DNA from: Pancytospora philotis
Lineage: Eukaryota > Microsporidia
NCBI GenBank assembly: GCA_023647555.1
Contig: JALRLY010000264.1
Location: forward strand, 1-64,000
Reading direction: 5' to 3'
DNA length: 64,000 nucleotides
The notes under the pieces were generated by a model. The model was not told the DNA's origin, did not search any database, and saw only the letters and a program-made list of their open reading frames with translations. Each line of letters starts with the position of its first letter. Positions within the stretch are counted from its first letter, which is position 1. Below are positions 1-9,275 of this stretch, piece after piece. Position numbers and translations under genes: made by a program.

Positions 1-99
1 GTAATAGATTTCAGAGAATAATTTATTTGAATATACTATGGTGCGCACTCCACTCGTGCGAGGAGCATCATTATTGGCGCGCCATTTTTTGGACCCTAG

Positions 100-924
100 C
101 ATTGGGCCACTTTTGGTTCGCACTGTATATTGTGTCGGATCATAGCGCAGGTCGAGTTGACGTGTGACAGGTGTGGAAATCGGGCTAGGCTGGACACCAA
201 TAGAGACAGCATTCTTGTGCGCTGCTCTAGGAGGTTGTGTAACTACGGGCGCTCGTTCTGGAAAGGGACATTGTTCGAGGACACCAATGTCCCTAAAGAG
301 CAAGCACTCGGTATCTTGGATCTCTGGATGAAATGCGCATCCACGAATCTTATCTGCGATTTGACCAAGGTGGAACGCAAAGCAGTGCACCGCCTCTTGA
401 AGAAAGTCTCGCGCATCGCAGTCCCGCGCTACTACGACCGGCTTGGACAGATCGGCGAGCCTGACGTGGTCGTCGAGGTGGACGAATCAAAGTTCGGGCG
501 CCGCAAGTTCAATCGCGGGCACAGGGTGGACGGCACTTGGGTGCTCGGCGCTGTTGAGAAAACCGGCAAACGGCGAATCATTATGATACCTGTCGTGAAC
601 CGGACTAAGGAAACACTGCTCGGCATACTTGCCAGGTTTGTTCACTCTGGATCGCGCATGCAGTCTGATAAATGGAGAGGTTACATTGGTGCTGCAGAGC
701 TTTTTGCTGCGCATGAGACTGTGAACCACAGTCTTCATTTCAAAGACCCGATAACTGGCGTACATACGAATACCATTGAGGGGAACTGGGCCGCAGTGAA
801 GGCCCAAACACCAGTCCGCTCTAAGACGCGGAGCTCTGCTTGGCTATACCTGTTAAGGTTCATGCTAAGAAGGGAATTTCCCCAAACCTACACCGAAGAG
901 TTAATTAAATTAGTCTTATGGTAA
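100..924 (+). mobile_element. Merlin/ISXO2-type DDE transposase, 5'-defective
   Basis: The open frame encodes a Merlin (IS1595/ISXO2-like) transposase that would cut and paste its own element. Counting from the TTG at 130, a zinc-ribbon-like cysteine set lies at residues 12-37, followed by the catalytic core: VDESKFG with D118, SDKWRGY with D180, and HTNTIEGNW with N214/E217. This D-D-(N/E) arrangement matches the family. The frame is open only from 100, where the preceding codon is TAG at 97-99, and has no ATG before 328, which lies inside the conserved N-terminal region. A separate ATG frame (38-145) runs just upstream in another phase, so a frameshift could have split the start. I found no convincing terminal inverted repeats in the visible flanks. 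This is probably an inactive or decaying copy. Confidence 0.8.
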
Positions 925-1395
925 TATTTATTATGTGCTGGTGCTTGCGCCAGGCTCTGATACCTGTGCCGATCTCCCGCCAAAAAGATTTCAGGGCTGT
1001 TTTTTCAAAATTTTGCCTAAAAGGCGTTTTTGCTCAGTAATTAGTCCCAAGCTCCTAATGAAGGAGTACCGCGAAGCAATAGGCCATGGAAGTGCAGCCG
1101 TGATGAAATACTGGATCCTCAGACGTTACTCGTGGGATCACGCTCGTTGAGATGCTTTCCTTGCAAAACTAGTATTGATTGGTCACTCTGGGATGTTTCA
1201 TATATGGACAATCCCCTTCATTGAATAATGCCAGATAAATATTTATTACATTTTTTTAACAGTTTTCTTACCCCTCATGGTGTCAATAGATTCTTCTAAC
1301 ATGTTACATACTGTATTTCACTGGCACACTGCCAACCCTGTATCAAACAACCCTTATGTCGCCGAGACGTCTCGTACCAATAAATTTACTTCGTA
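925..1395. other. Intergenic, no supported gene
   Basis: The stretch lies downstream of the transposase and beyond the stop of the minus-strand secreted gene. An AAAATTTT block near 1007-1014 precedes a 30-codon ATG frame at 1059-1151 that has no recognisable features. It could hold the right end of the Merlin element, but I see no inverted repeat matching the left side. Confidence 0.5.
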
Positions 1396-2628
1396 TCACT
1401 CGCAGTTACCATGGAGTCTACCAATATTCCGCTCATAGAACTCACTTATGTCCTGTTCGGCATCGGTTAGCGTGCGCTCGGTAATCTTTCTATCGGGCAG
1501 ATTCACCCAGGCCATGGCTATTGTAAGCATGTCTTTGATGAATGACGCAGTTTTGTGGCTAAAGACAAGGTCAAGTCTCGCCGCCGAGGCCCGTGCGCCG
1601 CGACTTTCAACGATGTATGGGGTGGCGCCGGTGCACTGCACGTAAGCGAGCTCAAAAAGATCAAAAAGTGTGTACACCGCAGCCACAGGCCCGGCGATCT
1701 CTTTGCTCCCATTGGACTCGTACACTTCGATGAAGTACGCATGCAGATCCTCGGCAAGATCCTCGGCAGTTCTTCTGTCGCTCCCCCACATCGGCACAAT
1801 CATGAAATAGGCATCGCGCAGGGCATAAAGGCGCAGAGCGAACTTGCTGAATACCAGCTTCGTCCACTTGAGCTTCATTTCCTGCGACAGTGAGCTGTAG
1901 TCTGCCTTGGCGCCTACAACTTCGCCGAGCTGGTAGTAATCGTCCACTGAGATGAATCTGCGTGCATTAAGGCTGTCGCTACGCTCCATCGCCTTCAGAA
2001 ATGTTGTAAACTGCGGGTCCTCGAAGTAGTAGCTGTACAGGGATTTCGTATAATCACTGCCGTCATCGTATGCCAGTTTCGGGTTCCCCACCACGGATCT
2101 GAACCGCGCCTCGAGCACCTCGCCGAATTGGCTCTGCTGAAACTCAGTCGCCTTCATCAGTGCCTCATTGAGCTTCTCATCGTATGCGGCGCCGACCAAA
2201 ATCAAGAGCAGACTGGTTTTAACATCATCCAGTGTTGAGTCATCGATAACGGCGCTGCGGCCCGAGCCCACCTCTTTATCTTTTATACGCCAATAGTAAC
2301 TCTGCGTGCACGTCTGATTGAGATCTTTGAAAGTAACAGCCTTGGGCGAGGTTGAGTAGCCATGGCGCTGGGATGGCCTGAAGCACGCCTGTAGGTTCTT
2401 CTCCAAGTCATCCTTTTTGCCCGGCATATCATACTCGTGCACGTATCTATCTTCGTACATCAGGCGGCCTGAGCCTTCTTCGTGGGCGTATACATCATAC
2501 GACGGGGGATGCTTCGAGCTCCATCTGCGAGAGTCATGCGCACTGTCATGCTGAGACACCGCATGCAGGTCGCAGCCGCTGAACAGAAACAGGAGCAGAA
2601 GCACTGCTGACCACAGCGATATGTACAT
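1396..2628 (-). CDS. Unidentified secreted protein (410 aa)
   Basis: I do not recognise the family. From the ATG at 2628 the protein opens with MYISLWSAVLLLLFLFSGC, a strong signal peptide with a hydrophobic core of about 15 residues, possibly cut near residue 20. The rest is soluble, mixed-charge and probably helical, with no transmembrane segment or known motif. An in-frame ATG at 2697 would add 23 residues and bury the signal sequence. I prefer 2628 because a TATAAA box lies exactly 25 nt upstream, as in other secreted genes here. It is divergent from a small candidate ORF at 2717 and has no evident paralogue in the window. Confidence 0.75.
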   Translation of the reverse strand: MYISLWSAVLLLLFLFSGCDLHAVSQHDSAHDSRRWSSKHPPSYDVYAHEEGSGRLMYEDRYVHEYDMPGKKDDLEKNLQACFRPSQRHGYSTSPKAVTFKDLNQTCTQSYYWRIKDKEVGSGRSAVIDDSTLDDVKTSLLLILVGAAYDEKLNEALMKATEFQQSQFGEVLEARFRSVVGNPKLAYDDGSDYTKSLYSYYFEDPQFTTFLKAMERSDSLNARRFISVDDYYQLGEVVGAKADYSSLSQEMKLKWTKLVFSKFALRLYALRDAYFMIVPMWGSDRRTAEDLAEDLHAYFIEVYESNGSKEIAGPVAAVYTLFDLFELAYVQCTGATPYIVESRGARASAARLDLVFSHKTASFIKDMLTIAMAWVNLPDRKITERTLTDAEQDISEFYERNIGRLHGNCE

Positions 2629-2647
2629 GGCTACGATATTTTTGCAG

Positions 2648-2653
2648 TTTATA
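2648..2653 (-). promoter_or_regulatory. TATA-like box of the 2628 gene
   Basis: TATAAA on the minus strand begins 25 nt before the ATG at 2628. The spacing matches that of the TATA-like boxes in the 59-63 kb cluster, which implies a very short 5' leader. Confidence 0.5.
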
Positions 2654-2716
2654 TAGCTGCACTGCATCAAATAGCTGACGCATTGCTGATTTTTCATTAA
2701 TTATCGTCGCGTGTAG

Positions 2717-2953
2717 ATGATGGCGCGGCTGGCATGCGTAACACAATTACTTCTTAGTACAATAGCGCTACCCGCGCGAAATAGCGGTGGGTGGCCTGAG
2801 GCTCTGATAATGCGTATCGTACATGAGTATGCGTGCTTTTATTACGTTACAACGGTCTTTGCCTGCTGCGGCAAGCACGGAGCGGCAACGCTTCCCTCGG
2901 CGGATACAGATTACAATACGTGGATATCAATGCACCGTGACCACAGGTTCTAG
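2717..2953 (+). CDS. Possible small secreted protein (78 aa), doubtful
   Basis: An ATG frame (with a second ATG directly after) begins with a hydrophobic stretch, MARLACVTQLLLSTIALPA, that could be a signal peptide. It is followed by about 55 residues of low-information sequence. It is divergent from the 1396-2628 gene with only 88 bp between the start codons. Upstream AT-rich sequence (TTAATTA at about -20) is weak support. It could equally be chance. Confidence 0.25.
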   Translation: MMARLACVTQLLLSTIALPARNSGGWPEALIMRIVHEYACFYYVTTVFACCGKHGAATLPSADTDYNTWISMHRDHRF

Positions 2954-3259
2954 ACCTAAGCACCATTGTTCTAAAAGCGCGATGCTGCCACGCACCACGC
3001 GCTCCGACCGCTGGGCCACGGGCGCCGTACATCAGAGTGCAGCAACGGGGTTTTAAATACGTCAGAGAAAAGCTCGAGGGCGAGCACCAACCGCGCACTG
3101 GCGCGTGCAGACATAAGCAGCCTAGATCCGCCATGTAAGCAGTACGCGGCGCGGTGAGAAACAGAGAAGCAGCAGCACAAACAAACATCCGGCCGGAGAG
3201 CCACAATACACAGCAGGAGCTGACTGAGTAATTTACTGAAATAAGACAAAGCTACGCGT
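2954..3259. other. Intergenic, no gene seen
   Basis: This is downstream of acetyl-CoA synthetase. Open frames on the minus strand here have no good ATG context and no recognisable domain. I see no RNA gene. Confidence 0.5.
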
Positions 3260-5290
3260 TTAACTGCCCTGTCTGTAGTCGTCCCAGGCTTTTTTAACGC
3301 CATCGATGGCGACGGGATTGGTGCAGGTCGAAAGATCCCCGGTGGCCTGTCCGTTGACCGTCCTCCCGATGACGCGCCGCATGATTTTCCCCGTTGCGGT
3401 TTTAGGGATGTCGGGGACCACCACGATGTGGCCGGGGCGGCAGAAGCCGCCGAGCTTCTGGACCACCGACAGGCCCACCGCCTCGGCGAGGCCCTGCGTA
3501 CGGCCGCGGGACTTGTCTTTAAGCACTACGAAGAGCAGCATCTCGCTGCCCTTGACCGCGTGCGGCAGCGGAACGACAGCGGCTTCCGAGACGGCCTCGT
3601 TGAGGCAGGCGGCGCCCTCCACCTCCGCGGTGTTGATTCGGTGGCCGCTGACGTTTATCTCGTCGTCGGCGCGGCCCTGGAGCGTGTAGATCGCATTGCT
3701 TTTGCCAGTTGCGCAGGGAATCGGCGTCGTGCGCGCCTTGTCGCCCGTAAAGTAGATGCCCGTCGAGAGATACGCGCGGAGCCAGCGGTCCTGGTCCCTG
3801 AAGATGCCGCGGGCCACCCCGGGCCACGGCCTCGCGATGTAGAGCTCGCCTATGCCGGCCTCCTCGCCGGCCTCGGAGACCACCGGCGCAATCCCGGGCA
3901 TGGGGAACCCCGCGCTGCAGGGCGGAGCGTCGCCGGCCCCGGGGATCGGCGCGATGAGGATGCCGCCGGTCTCGGTCTGGAAGTATGTATCGATTATCTT
4001 GCAGCTGTTGAAGTTGGAGGAGAACCAGCGGTGGGCGGTCTCGTCGATCGGCTCGCCGACGGAGCCGAGCAGGCGCAGCGACGACAGGTCGTATGGGCTG
4101 GTGTCGATCGGGTGCTGCTCGAAGTACGCCTTGAGGCTGCGTACCACGGTGGGCGCCGTGTAGAGGTGCGTGGCGCGGTGTCTGGCGATGATGTCGAAGA
4201 GCCTGTACGGGGACGGGTACGACGGGATCCCCTCGATGATGATGGACGTGATTCCGAGGGCGAGGGGCGCGTACATGCCGTAGGAGTGCCCGGTGATCCA
4301 GCCGATATCGGCCGTCGAGCAGAAGATGTCGTCCCTGCGTATCCCGAAGGCCATCTGCATCGAGTAGGCGGCGTACGTGAGGTAGCCGCCCGTCGTGTGG
4401 ATGATCCCCTTGGGGTTCCCGGTGGTCCCCGACGTGTAGAGGTAGAAGAGCGGGTGCTCCGCGCCCACGCTCCGGGCGGGGACGTGCTCGGCCGAGTGGG
4501 CCAGCTGGGACCAGTAGCGCACCGCCCTTTCAGCCTCGAAGTTGTGCGCGCTGAAGGTGGAGATGACTGGGCTGTTGCAGATGCTGTCCTGGGAAATAAA
4601 GGAGCAGCTCTGCTCCGCACGCGCGGGCGACGCGGGGCGCGCGCCCTGGGCGGCGGGCTCGCACTGCGCTGCGCCGTCCCGCGCGTCGTAGATCAGCACG
4701 CCGATGGAGAGATCGAGCCCGTGCACGGCCTTCTCGACTATGGCCTGGAAGTTGTGGGTCTTGGCGCCGCGGGCCACGGCCTTCTGGGAGATCACCATCC
4801 TGGAGCCCGTGTGGACGATCTTCTCGCGGAGCGACTCAGCGGCGAATCCGCCAAACACGAAGTTGTGCACGATCCCGAGGCGGGCGCACGCGAGCGCGGT
4901 GAAAATCGCCTCGGGCGACATCGAGAGGTAGCAGGTCACGCAGTCGCCAGGGCTCAGGCCCTGCAGCAGATGGCAGACCTCGAAGATGCGCCGCTGCAGC
5001 TCTGCGTACGTGTACTCGAACGAGCGGCCCTCGTTGTCGCAGAAGATCAGAGCGGTCTTGTCGGGTGTCTCTTCGACCCAGCGGTCCACGCATGTGTCGC
5101 ACGCGTTCAGCTCGCCGTCCCCGAACCACCTGGTGCTCTTAAAGTCATCGCTGGAGACCTCGGTGAAGTCCTTGGACCAGCGGAGCAGCGCACGCGCGCG
5201 GGCGGCCCAGAAGGACTTGCTGTCGCTGGCAGCTGCATCGTACTCGCTGTGGTAGTCGGCATACGGCGCCGAGCCGGTACCTTCAGCCAT
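3260..5290 (-). CDS. ACS1: Acetyl-CoA synthetase (AMP-forming)
   Basis: This enzyme makes acetyl-CoA from acetate, ATP and CoA through an acetyl-AMP intermediate, and is probably cytosolic. At 676 aa it is the usual family length. The region around residues 130-158 (YLSMSPEAIF, then HNFVFGGFAAESL) matches the ACS core, and the AMP-binding P-loop LYTSGTTGNPKG is at about 284-295. The C-terminal TGKIMRR carries the adenylation lysine. The start at 5290 follows an AAAAATTTTACC block by about 20 nt. Residues 205-250 hold an alanine- and serine-rich stretch that looks like an insertion relative to typical ACS. No other acetate-metabolism gene is nearby. Confidence 0.95.
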   Translation of the reverse strand: MAEGTGSAPYADYHSEYDAAASDSKSFWAARARALLRWSKDFTEVSSDDFKSTRWFGDGELNACDTCVDRWVEETPDKTALIFCDNEGRSFEYTYAELQRRIFEVCHLLQGLSPGDCVTCYLSMSPEAIFTALACARLGIVHNFVFGGFAAESLREKIVHTGSRMVISQKAVARGAKTHNFQAIVEKAVHGLDLSIGVLIYDARDGAAQCEPAAQGARPASPARAEQSCSFISQDSICNSPVISTFSAHNFEAERAVRYWSQLAHSAEHVPARSVGAEHPLFYLYTSGTTGNPKGIIHTTGGYLTYAAYSMQMAFGIRRDDIFCSTADIGWITGHSYGMYAPLALGITSIIIEGIPSYPSPYRLFDIIARHRATHLYTAPTVVRSLKAYFEQHPIDTSPYDLSSLRLLGSVGEPIDETAHRWFSSNFNSCKIIDTYFQTETGGILIAPIPGAGDAPPCSAGFPMPGIAPVVSEAGEEAGIGELYIARPWPGVARGIFRDQDRWLRAYLSTGIYFTGDKARTTPIPCATGKSNAIYTLQGRADDEINVSGHRINTAEVEGAACLNEAVSEAAVVPLPHAVKGSEMLLFVVLKDKSRGRTQGLAEAVGLSVVQKLGGFCRPGHIVVVPDIPKTATGKIMRRVIGRTVNGQATGDLSTCTNPVAIDGVKKAWDDYRQGS

Positions 5291-5642
5291 TGTGCAGGGC
5301 CGGCGCGGTAAAATTTTTAAAGCACAAGGCTAAGCACATGCCGAGCGACCGGGCGATCACGATGCCGCTCGCGCTACCTATAAACTGCATGGGAGAGCTA
5401 AAGCATAGAAAAATGGCGTGCCAGCACAGCCCTGATAAAAGGCTCAGAAGAGCAGCTAAGATAGAATTTAGATGATCAGCCGTCCAATAAATTAGATCGC
5501 GCTCGTTAATTGTAAGTGAAAAATAAAAGCAATTGAAATTTATCATATGGAGCTGTGCGATGCAGGAAGGGCTAATTCGAAGAAAAATATCACAGGCTCG
5601 AGGTTTTCCATCCATCTCATCATCGTGTTTTGCATGCCACTA

Positions 5643-6980
5643 TTACAAGCTGTAGCCTTCATTCCACGGTGCTTCCCACTGCTCCCAAGTTGCAGATGGC
5701 GGCGCGTGGGGCTGCGACGTCAAGTGCTCGGCAGTGCAGCCCATCCACGGAGAATTCTCATCATGCGGCGCCTGAAAGCTGTAATCGGCCCTAAACTGCG
5801 CGCCTGGAAGCTCAGAACGGCCCCATATGTCCTCGGTAAGGCTTTCAATGCTCGGGAGATGCGTAGGAGATGGCTCGTCCACGGGATTGGCGGGCGGAGG
5901 GGTGGGCACGCAGCTACACTCACGAGGTATTTGCACCTCCGTCGGTATGCAGTTTCTGTGGTAATTGTGCCAGATCGAGCTCCTCACAGCCATCCCGAGG
6001 CGCTTATTAGTTTTGTGCTCGGTGAAGAAGTTGTCGATAAAATGGGAACTCACCATGCTGCTGCTGGTGCTCCGCAGGTATTCGGTGATCTTTTCGTACC
6101 AACTGTGCCTTACCGGGTGGTATTTGAATATGTTGAAGATCGCGGGGTCCTCCACCGCCGCCGCGCGGGCGAGCAGCGCCTCGCGGAACGCCGCCATGTC
6201 TCCGTCATTGCTGGCCACATACCGCAGCATGAGGCGAACGCACGGACCGGCGGATTCTGCGATTTGCTTCTCCAGGTTCGGTGCCGCGAAAGCAATGCTC
6301 AGTACGCTGTCGAACAGGCCGAGCATCGTGTGCGGCGACGAAGGCGCGGCCGTCTTTCTGATCGAGTACATGAAGATATCGAAGTGCCGGCGCCGCTGGA
6401 GATTCTCACCCAGGAATGCAGCCGTGTGCTGGGCGGTTGCCGAGTGTATTTCAGTTTCCAGCAGCTTGAGGACACGCGGCAGGTATTTGGCGATGCGCCT
6501 CTCAATGGCCAGCGCCAGGCGGCTCGCCCGCCTAATGCCGAACGCGTGGAGGCTCAGCGTACAAGAGTCTGCAAAGGCGGTGCTAAGCAGATCGTGCAGC
6601 GCCTCTGCCTCGGCATATTGGTGGCCGGCTATGATGTTGCTGACTGTGCCGACTGGGTCTTTGCTGTTGAATATGCACAGCACTATGTATCCCAGCTTTG
6701 CGGGTGTGCGCGGGTACACGCGTCTGGTGCCGCCGACCGGGTTTAAGAGCAGGCTGTTCACCTGGCATTCCCTACTCATCTCCTCCAGCAGCGTGCAAAC
6801 GCTATCTTGCGATGCGGTAAGGAGCATCTGCTCCAGCCGGCCGCAGGTGCTGATGGGTCTGAGGGCGGTAGTACCGATGCCAGCGCTGCCTGGCCCGTCC
6901 ACATGCCCTTGTTCTGCATCCAGGGCCGTTCTGTGCGCGCGTAGCCATAGTGCCATGCCGACCAGTCTACCGAGCATCAT
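5643..6980 (-). CDS. Unidentified secreted protein (445 aa)
   Basis: No known family is recognised. The chosen start is the first of two adjacent ATGs (6980 and 6977), with a TATAAA box 28 nt upstream of the first. An in-frame ATG at 7061 would add 27 residues before the hydrophobic segment. The N-terminus MMLGRLVGMALWLRAHRTAL is a plausible though weak signal peptide. The body is helical and fairly basic. The C-terminal 80 residues are rich in proline, serine and acidic residues. A segment near residues 320-345 (EYLRSTSSS, then HFIDNFFTEH) faintly resembles the LP..FL block of families A and B described below; that link is speculative. Confidence 0.7.
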   Translation of the reverse strand: MMLGRLVGMALWLRAHRTALDAEQGHVDGPGSAGIGTTALRPISTCGRLEQMLLTASQDSVCTLLEEMSRECQVNSLLLNPVGGTRRVYPRTPAKLGYIVLCIFNSKDPVGTVSNIIAGHQYAEAEALHDLLSTAFADSCTLSLHAFGIRRASRLALAIERRIAKYLPRVLKLLETEIHSATAQHTAAFLGENLQRRRHFDIFMYSIRKTAAPSSPHTMLGLFDSVLSIAFAAPNLEKQIAESAGPCVRLMLRYVASNDGDMAAFREALLARAAAVEDPAIFNIFKYHPVRHSWYEKITEYLRSTSSSMVSSHFIDNFFTEHKTNKRLGMAVRSSIWHNYHRNCIPTEVQIPRECSCVPTPPPANPVDEPSPTHLPSIESLTEDIWGRSELPGAQFRADYSFQAPHDENSPWMGCTAEHLTSQPHAPPSATWEQWEAPWNEGYSL

Positions 6981-7002
6981 TTTGCACGGGGAGACGATGA
7001 CA

Positions 7003-7008
7003 TTTATA
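7003..7008 (-). promoter_or_regulatory. TATA-like box of the 6980 gene
   Basis: TATAAA on the minus strand begins 28 nt before the ATG at 6980. The spacing repeats that of other secreted genes in the window. Confidence 0.5.
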
Positions 7009-7263
7009 TGGCGCGGTTGTCTGATGGCACAACGCGTAGGATCAAGTGACGCATGTCGCATATAAATACTGGCTATTGGCGATCACCGGTGTTTGTTGAT
7101 GCCCTCAGGTATGCCGTGCCGAGGCCCGCCTGCATTCATTTGCAAATACGCTGTGCAAAGCGCAGCGACAGGCGAAAACGGCAGTGATAATACAGCAGCA
7201 ACAGTCTACAGCCATGCAGGCAGCAACAAGAAATAAAAGCACGATCCGCAGGAAAGCAATTTA

Positions 7264-7923
7264 TTACAGGACCGTCTCATCGTCCGCAAGGCCGATGTCC
7301 CAGTTCGTTTCGAGAGCGTACGGCTTCGTGACGACGGTCTCGTTCTCGTCGCAGAACCCCATCTGGATCACGTTGGACGCCTTGCAGTCCTTGTAGCACA
7401 GCACGCGCATGCACTCCTCCATCAGCGCGACGGCCTCCTCCTTCGTCTGCACGGCCGCGCGCCGCTCGCGGATGGTGGGGATGACAAGGTGCTGCGCGAT
7501 CCCGGAGGCAACGGCGCTGTCGAACCAGAAGTTGCCCTTGGAGTTGACCACGCCCACCATCTTGCCGCCCTCGTCGGTCGCGCCGAAGCCCTCGTCGACG
7601 CGGTTGATCCCGCAAACAATCACGGAGATGTTGAGCAGCTCGAGCTTGCTGCGCCGCTCGTACAGGATCAGCTGGATCATCTTGTGGATGCCCTGCGGAT
7701 CGATCGGGCGCGGGTCGTTCGCGATCTCGGCGGTCACGAGCTGGTGCAGGTACTGGATGTCCGCGACGGCGCCCGAGAAGCCGGCGAGGCACCGCGGCGT
7801 GAGCTTGTAGATCTTGGTGAAGTCGGTGAGCGCGAGGCTGCCGTACGCGCCCGCGGTGTCTGCGGCCATGATGACCCCGGTTTTGTATGCGAAGCACACG
7901 ACTGAGGAGGTTGTGACTGACAT
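7264..7923 (-). CDS. PRE4: Proteasome subunit beta type-4 (beta-7)
   Basis: This is a non-catalytic beta subunit of the 20S core proteasome. The 219-aa protein has the beta fold pattern TSSVVCFAYKTGVIMAADT near the N-terminus, then AGAYGSLA, and ends with the beta-7 hallmark ETNWDI. The region KDCKASNVIQMGF corresponds to the YRDARSYNRFQI block of Pre4/PSMB4. The longer open frame begins at TTG, so I take the ATG at 7923; an ATTTTGCG stretch lies about 20 nt upstream. The propeptide is very short and a catalytic Thr1 is not expected in this subunit. The call is strong for the family and good for the beta-7 class. Confidence 0.9.
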   Translation of the reverse strand: MSVTTSSVVCFAYKTGVIMAADTAGAYGSLALTDFTKIYKLTPRCLAGFSGAVADIQYLHQLVTAEIANDPRPIDPQGIHKMIQLILYERRSKLELLNISVIVCGINRVDEGFGATDEGGKMVGVVNSKGNFWFDSAVASGIAQHLVIPTIRERRAAVQTKEEAVALMEECMRVLCYKDCKASNVIQMGFCDENETVVTKPYALETNWDIGLADDETVL

Positions 7924-8206
7924 TGTGGGGCTAATAAAACGCAAAATCTATAGCGCGGGCACGGAGGGGCCGGTGCAGTGCAATGCGCGCAGCTAAAGCT
8001 ATGCTCGTGCCAAATAGCGGAGGCTGTGCAGTGGGTTACAATGTCCCGGCGCAGCGCGCAGGGGACAGACGGCTACGCCATACATACTGTGGCCTTTCGA
8101 GTGCGCGCAAATGCCTGCACGCACTAGCCTGCGCCATGCGTCAGGCGCCAGGCGCCAGGCGGTGCAGAGCGACTGGCTAAAATTTTGAACCTGCACAGGC
8201 ACCCCA

Positions 8207-8587
8207 ATGAGCGTTCTGAATGTACAGCCGGTGTCGGCAGACTCGGTGCTCCCGACGTACTCGCAGAGCGAGAACTACGTGCTGTACGCCAACGAGGACA
8301 CGCACCTGCTGGCGGGCCGCGTGGCGAAGGTCAGCGCGGGCTTCCGGCTCTCCTTCCCGCCCAGCCACTGCGCGCTGATCACCAACTACTACCCGAACGT
8401 GCGCATGCTCGGCGGGCTCGTCGACTCCGACTACCGCGGCGAGGTCGCGGCGATATGCATGCCGGCCGCGGACATGCTGGTGAAGCGCGGCGAGCCGATC
8501 GCGAAGATGATCCTGCTGGAAATCGCGACGCCCGAGATCGAGGACGGCAGCGCGTACATGGACATGAAGCTGGACGAGCTGGTATAA
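8207..8587 (+). CDS. dUTPase-like protein with degenerate active site
   Basis: The 126-aa protein has the trimeric dUTPase fold pattern. Motif 3 is intact (GGLVDSDYRGEV) with its conserved aspartates, and GEPIAKMILLEI corresponds to motif 4 (GDRIAQ). Motif 1 has lost its aspartate (NYVLYANED), the RSGLA serine/arginine motif 2 is replaced by TNYYPNVRM, and the glycine-rich motif 5 is missing at the C-terminus. It may therefore bind without normal dUTP hydrolysis, or use a divergent site. The start follows AAAATTTT (8179-8186) by about 20 nt. The gene converges on the RPB11-like gene across a 25-bp tandem repeat. Confidence 0.75.
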   Translation: MSVLNVQPVSADSVLPTYSQSENYVLYANEDTHLLAGRVAKVSAGFRLSFPPSHCALITNYYPNVRMLGGLVDSDYRGEVAAICMPAADMLVKRGEPIAKMILLEIATPEIEDGSAYMDMKLDELV

Positions 8588-8621
8588 TTAAATTTAATAT
8601 GTGGTTGTTCACTGTGCGCAG

Positions 8622-8746
8622 GGAAGCGAAGAGCCGCCTTCAGAAAGGAAGCGAAGAGCCGCCTTTAGAAAGAAAGCGAAGAGCCGCCTTCAGAAAGGAA
8701 GCGAAGAGCCGCCTTCAGAAAGGAAGCGAAGAGCCGCCTTCAGAAA
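8622..8746. repeat. Five tandem copies of a 25-bp unit
   Basis: Five head-to-tail copies of a 25-bp unit beginning GGAAGCGAAGAGCCGCC lie at 8622, 8647, 8672, 8697 and 8722. Only copies 2 and 3 differ, by single bases. Each unit contains a short imperfect inverted repeat (GAAGCG / CGCCTTC). Because 25 is not a multiple of three, it is read in all frames and is not a protein repeat. It sits between the stop codons of two convergent genes. Confidence 0.95.
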
Positions 8747-8824
8747 GGGCCGGCGGCCCAATGAGCAAGATTCTTGTCTAGAATATTGGCAACAGGAACG
8801 GCCATATCCAGGACGGGCACACGC

Positions 8825-9130
8825 TCAGAAGTTGGACTTCCTCTCCGCCTGCCTGTCGTCCGCCTGCTCGATGAGCTCGTTGATGTCCTTTATTATGCCC
8901 GCGATGCTCTGCCGGAGGATGTCCCGCGCGGTCTTCGTCTCATCGCCCATGACGCGGATGGTCACGTAGTCGTCGGTGGGGTGCTCGATTCTGTACGCGG
9001 CGTACGTGCAGGCGCTGTCGCTGTTCAGCCTCTCCACGATCGCGGCGGCGGCCGTGTGCGTCTCGCCGGTGACCACGACGTCGATGGTGTTGGGGAGCGT
9101 GCTGACTTGCTTGACTGCGATTCGCGGCAT
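8825..9130 (-). CDS. RNA polymerase RPB11/RPC19-like subunit
   Basis: The 101-aa protein belongs to the small alpha-like subunits that pair with RPB3 or AC40 in the assembly platform of nuclear RNA polymerases. The core segment TYAAYRIEHPTDDYVTIRV matches the AAY-[KR]-[IV]-EHP block of RPB11, and the preceding GETHTAAAAIVERLN corresponds to the DHTLGN helix region. The AAY.EHP form favours RPB11 over RPC19, which usually has GY.IPHP. The start is the ATG at 9130, 20 nt after an AAAAATTTG block; the longer upstream frame overlaps the tRNA and is not used. Confidence 0.8.
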   Translation of the reverse strand: MPRIAVKQVSTLPNTIDVVVTGETHTAAAAIVERLNSDSACTYAAYRIEHPTDDYVTIRVMGDETKTARDILRQSIAGIIKDINELIEQADDRQAERKSNF

Positions 9131-9275
9131 GCGGTCAAATTTTTCCGTGGCTAAGAACCAGTCGGCCACGGCCATGCAGGAAGAAATGAAGCAAGCTGGT
9201 GCGGAGAAACGCAGAACAATGCTGCAGCCAGCAGCCGCGCACGGCACGTGCGTACGCCAGCTTCGAAAAAAGAGA

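Noticed and set aside
935..1150. 71-codon frame after the transposase
   Set aside because: It starts with GTG only, and its translation shows no domain.
3161..3175. ACAGAGAAG, reminiscent of the U6 snRNA core
   Set aside because: The following U6 sequence and the terminal T run are absent, so the match is short and coincidental.
3428..5311. Long plus-strand open frame opposite acetyl-CoA synthetase
   Set aside because: It is the shadow of a GC-rich gene on the other strand; its translation is biased (A, R, G, D, E, V) and matches nothing.
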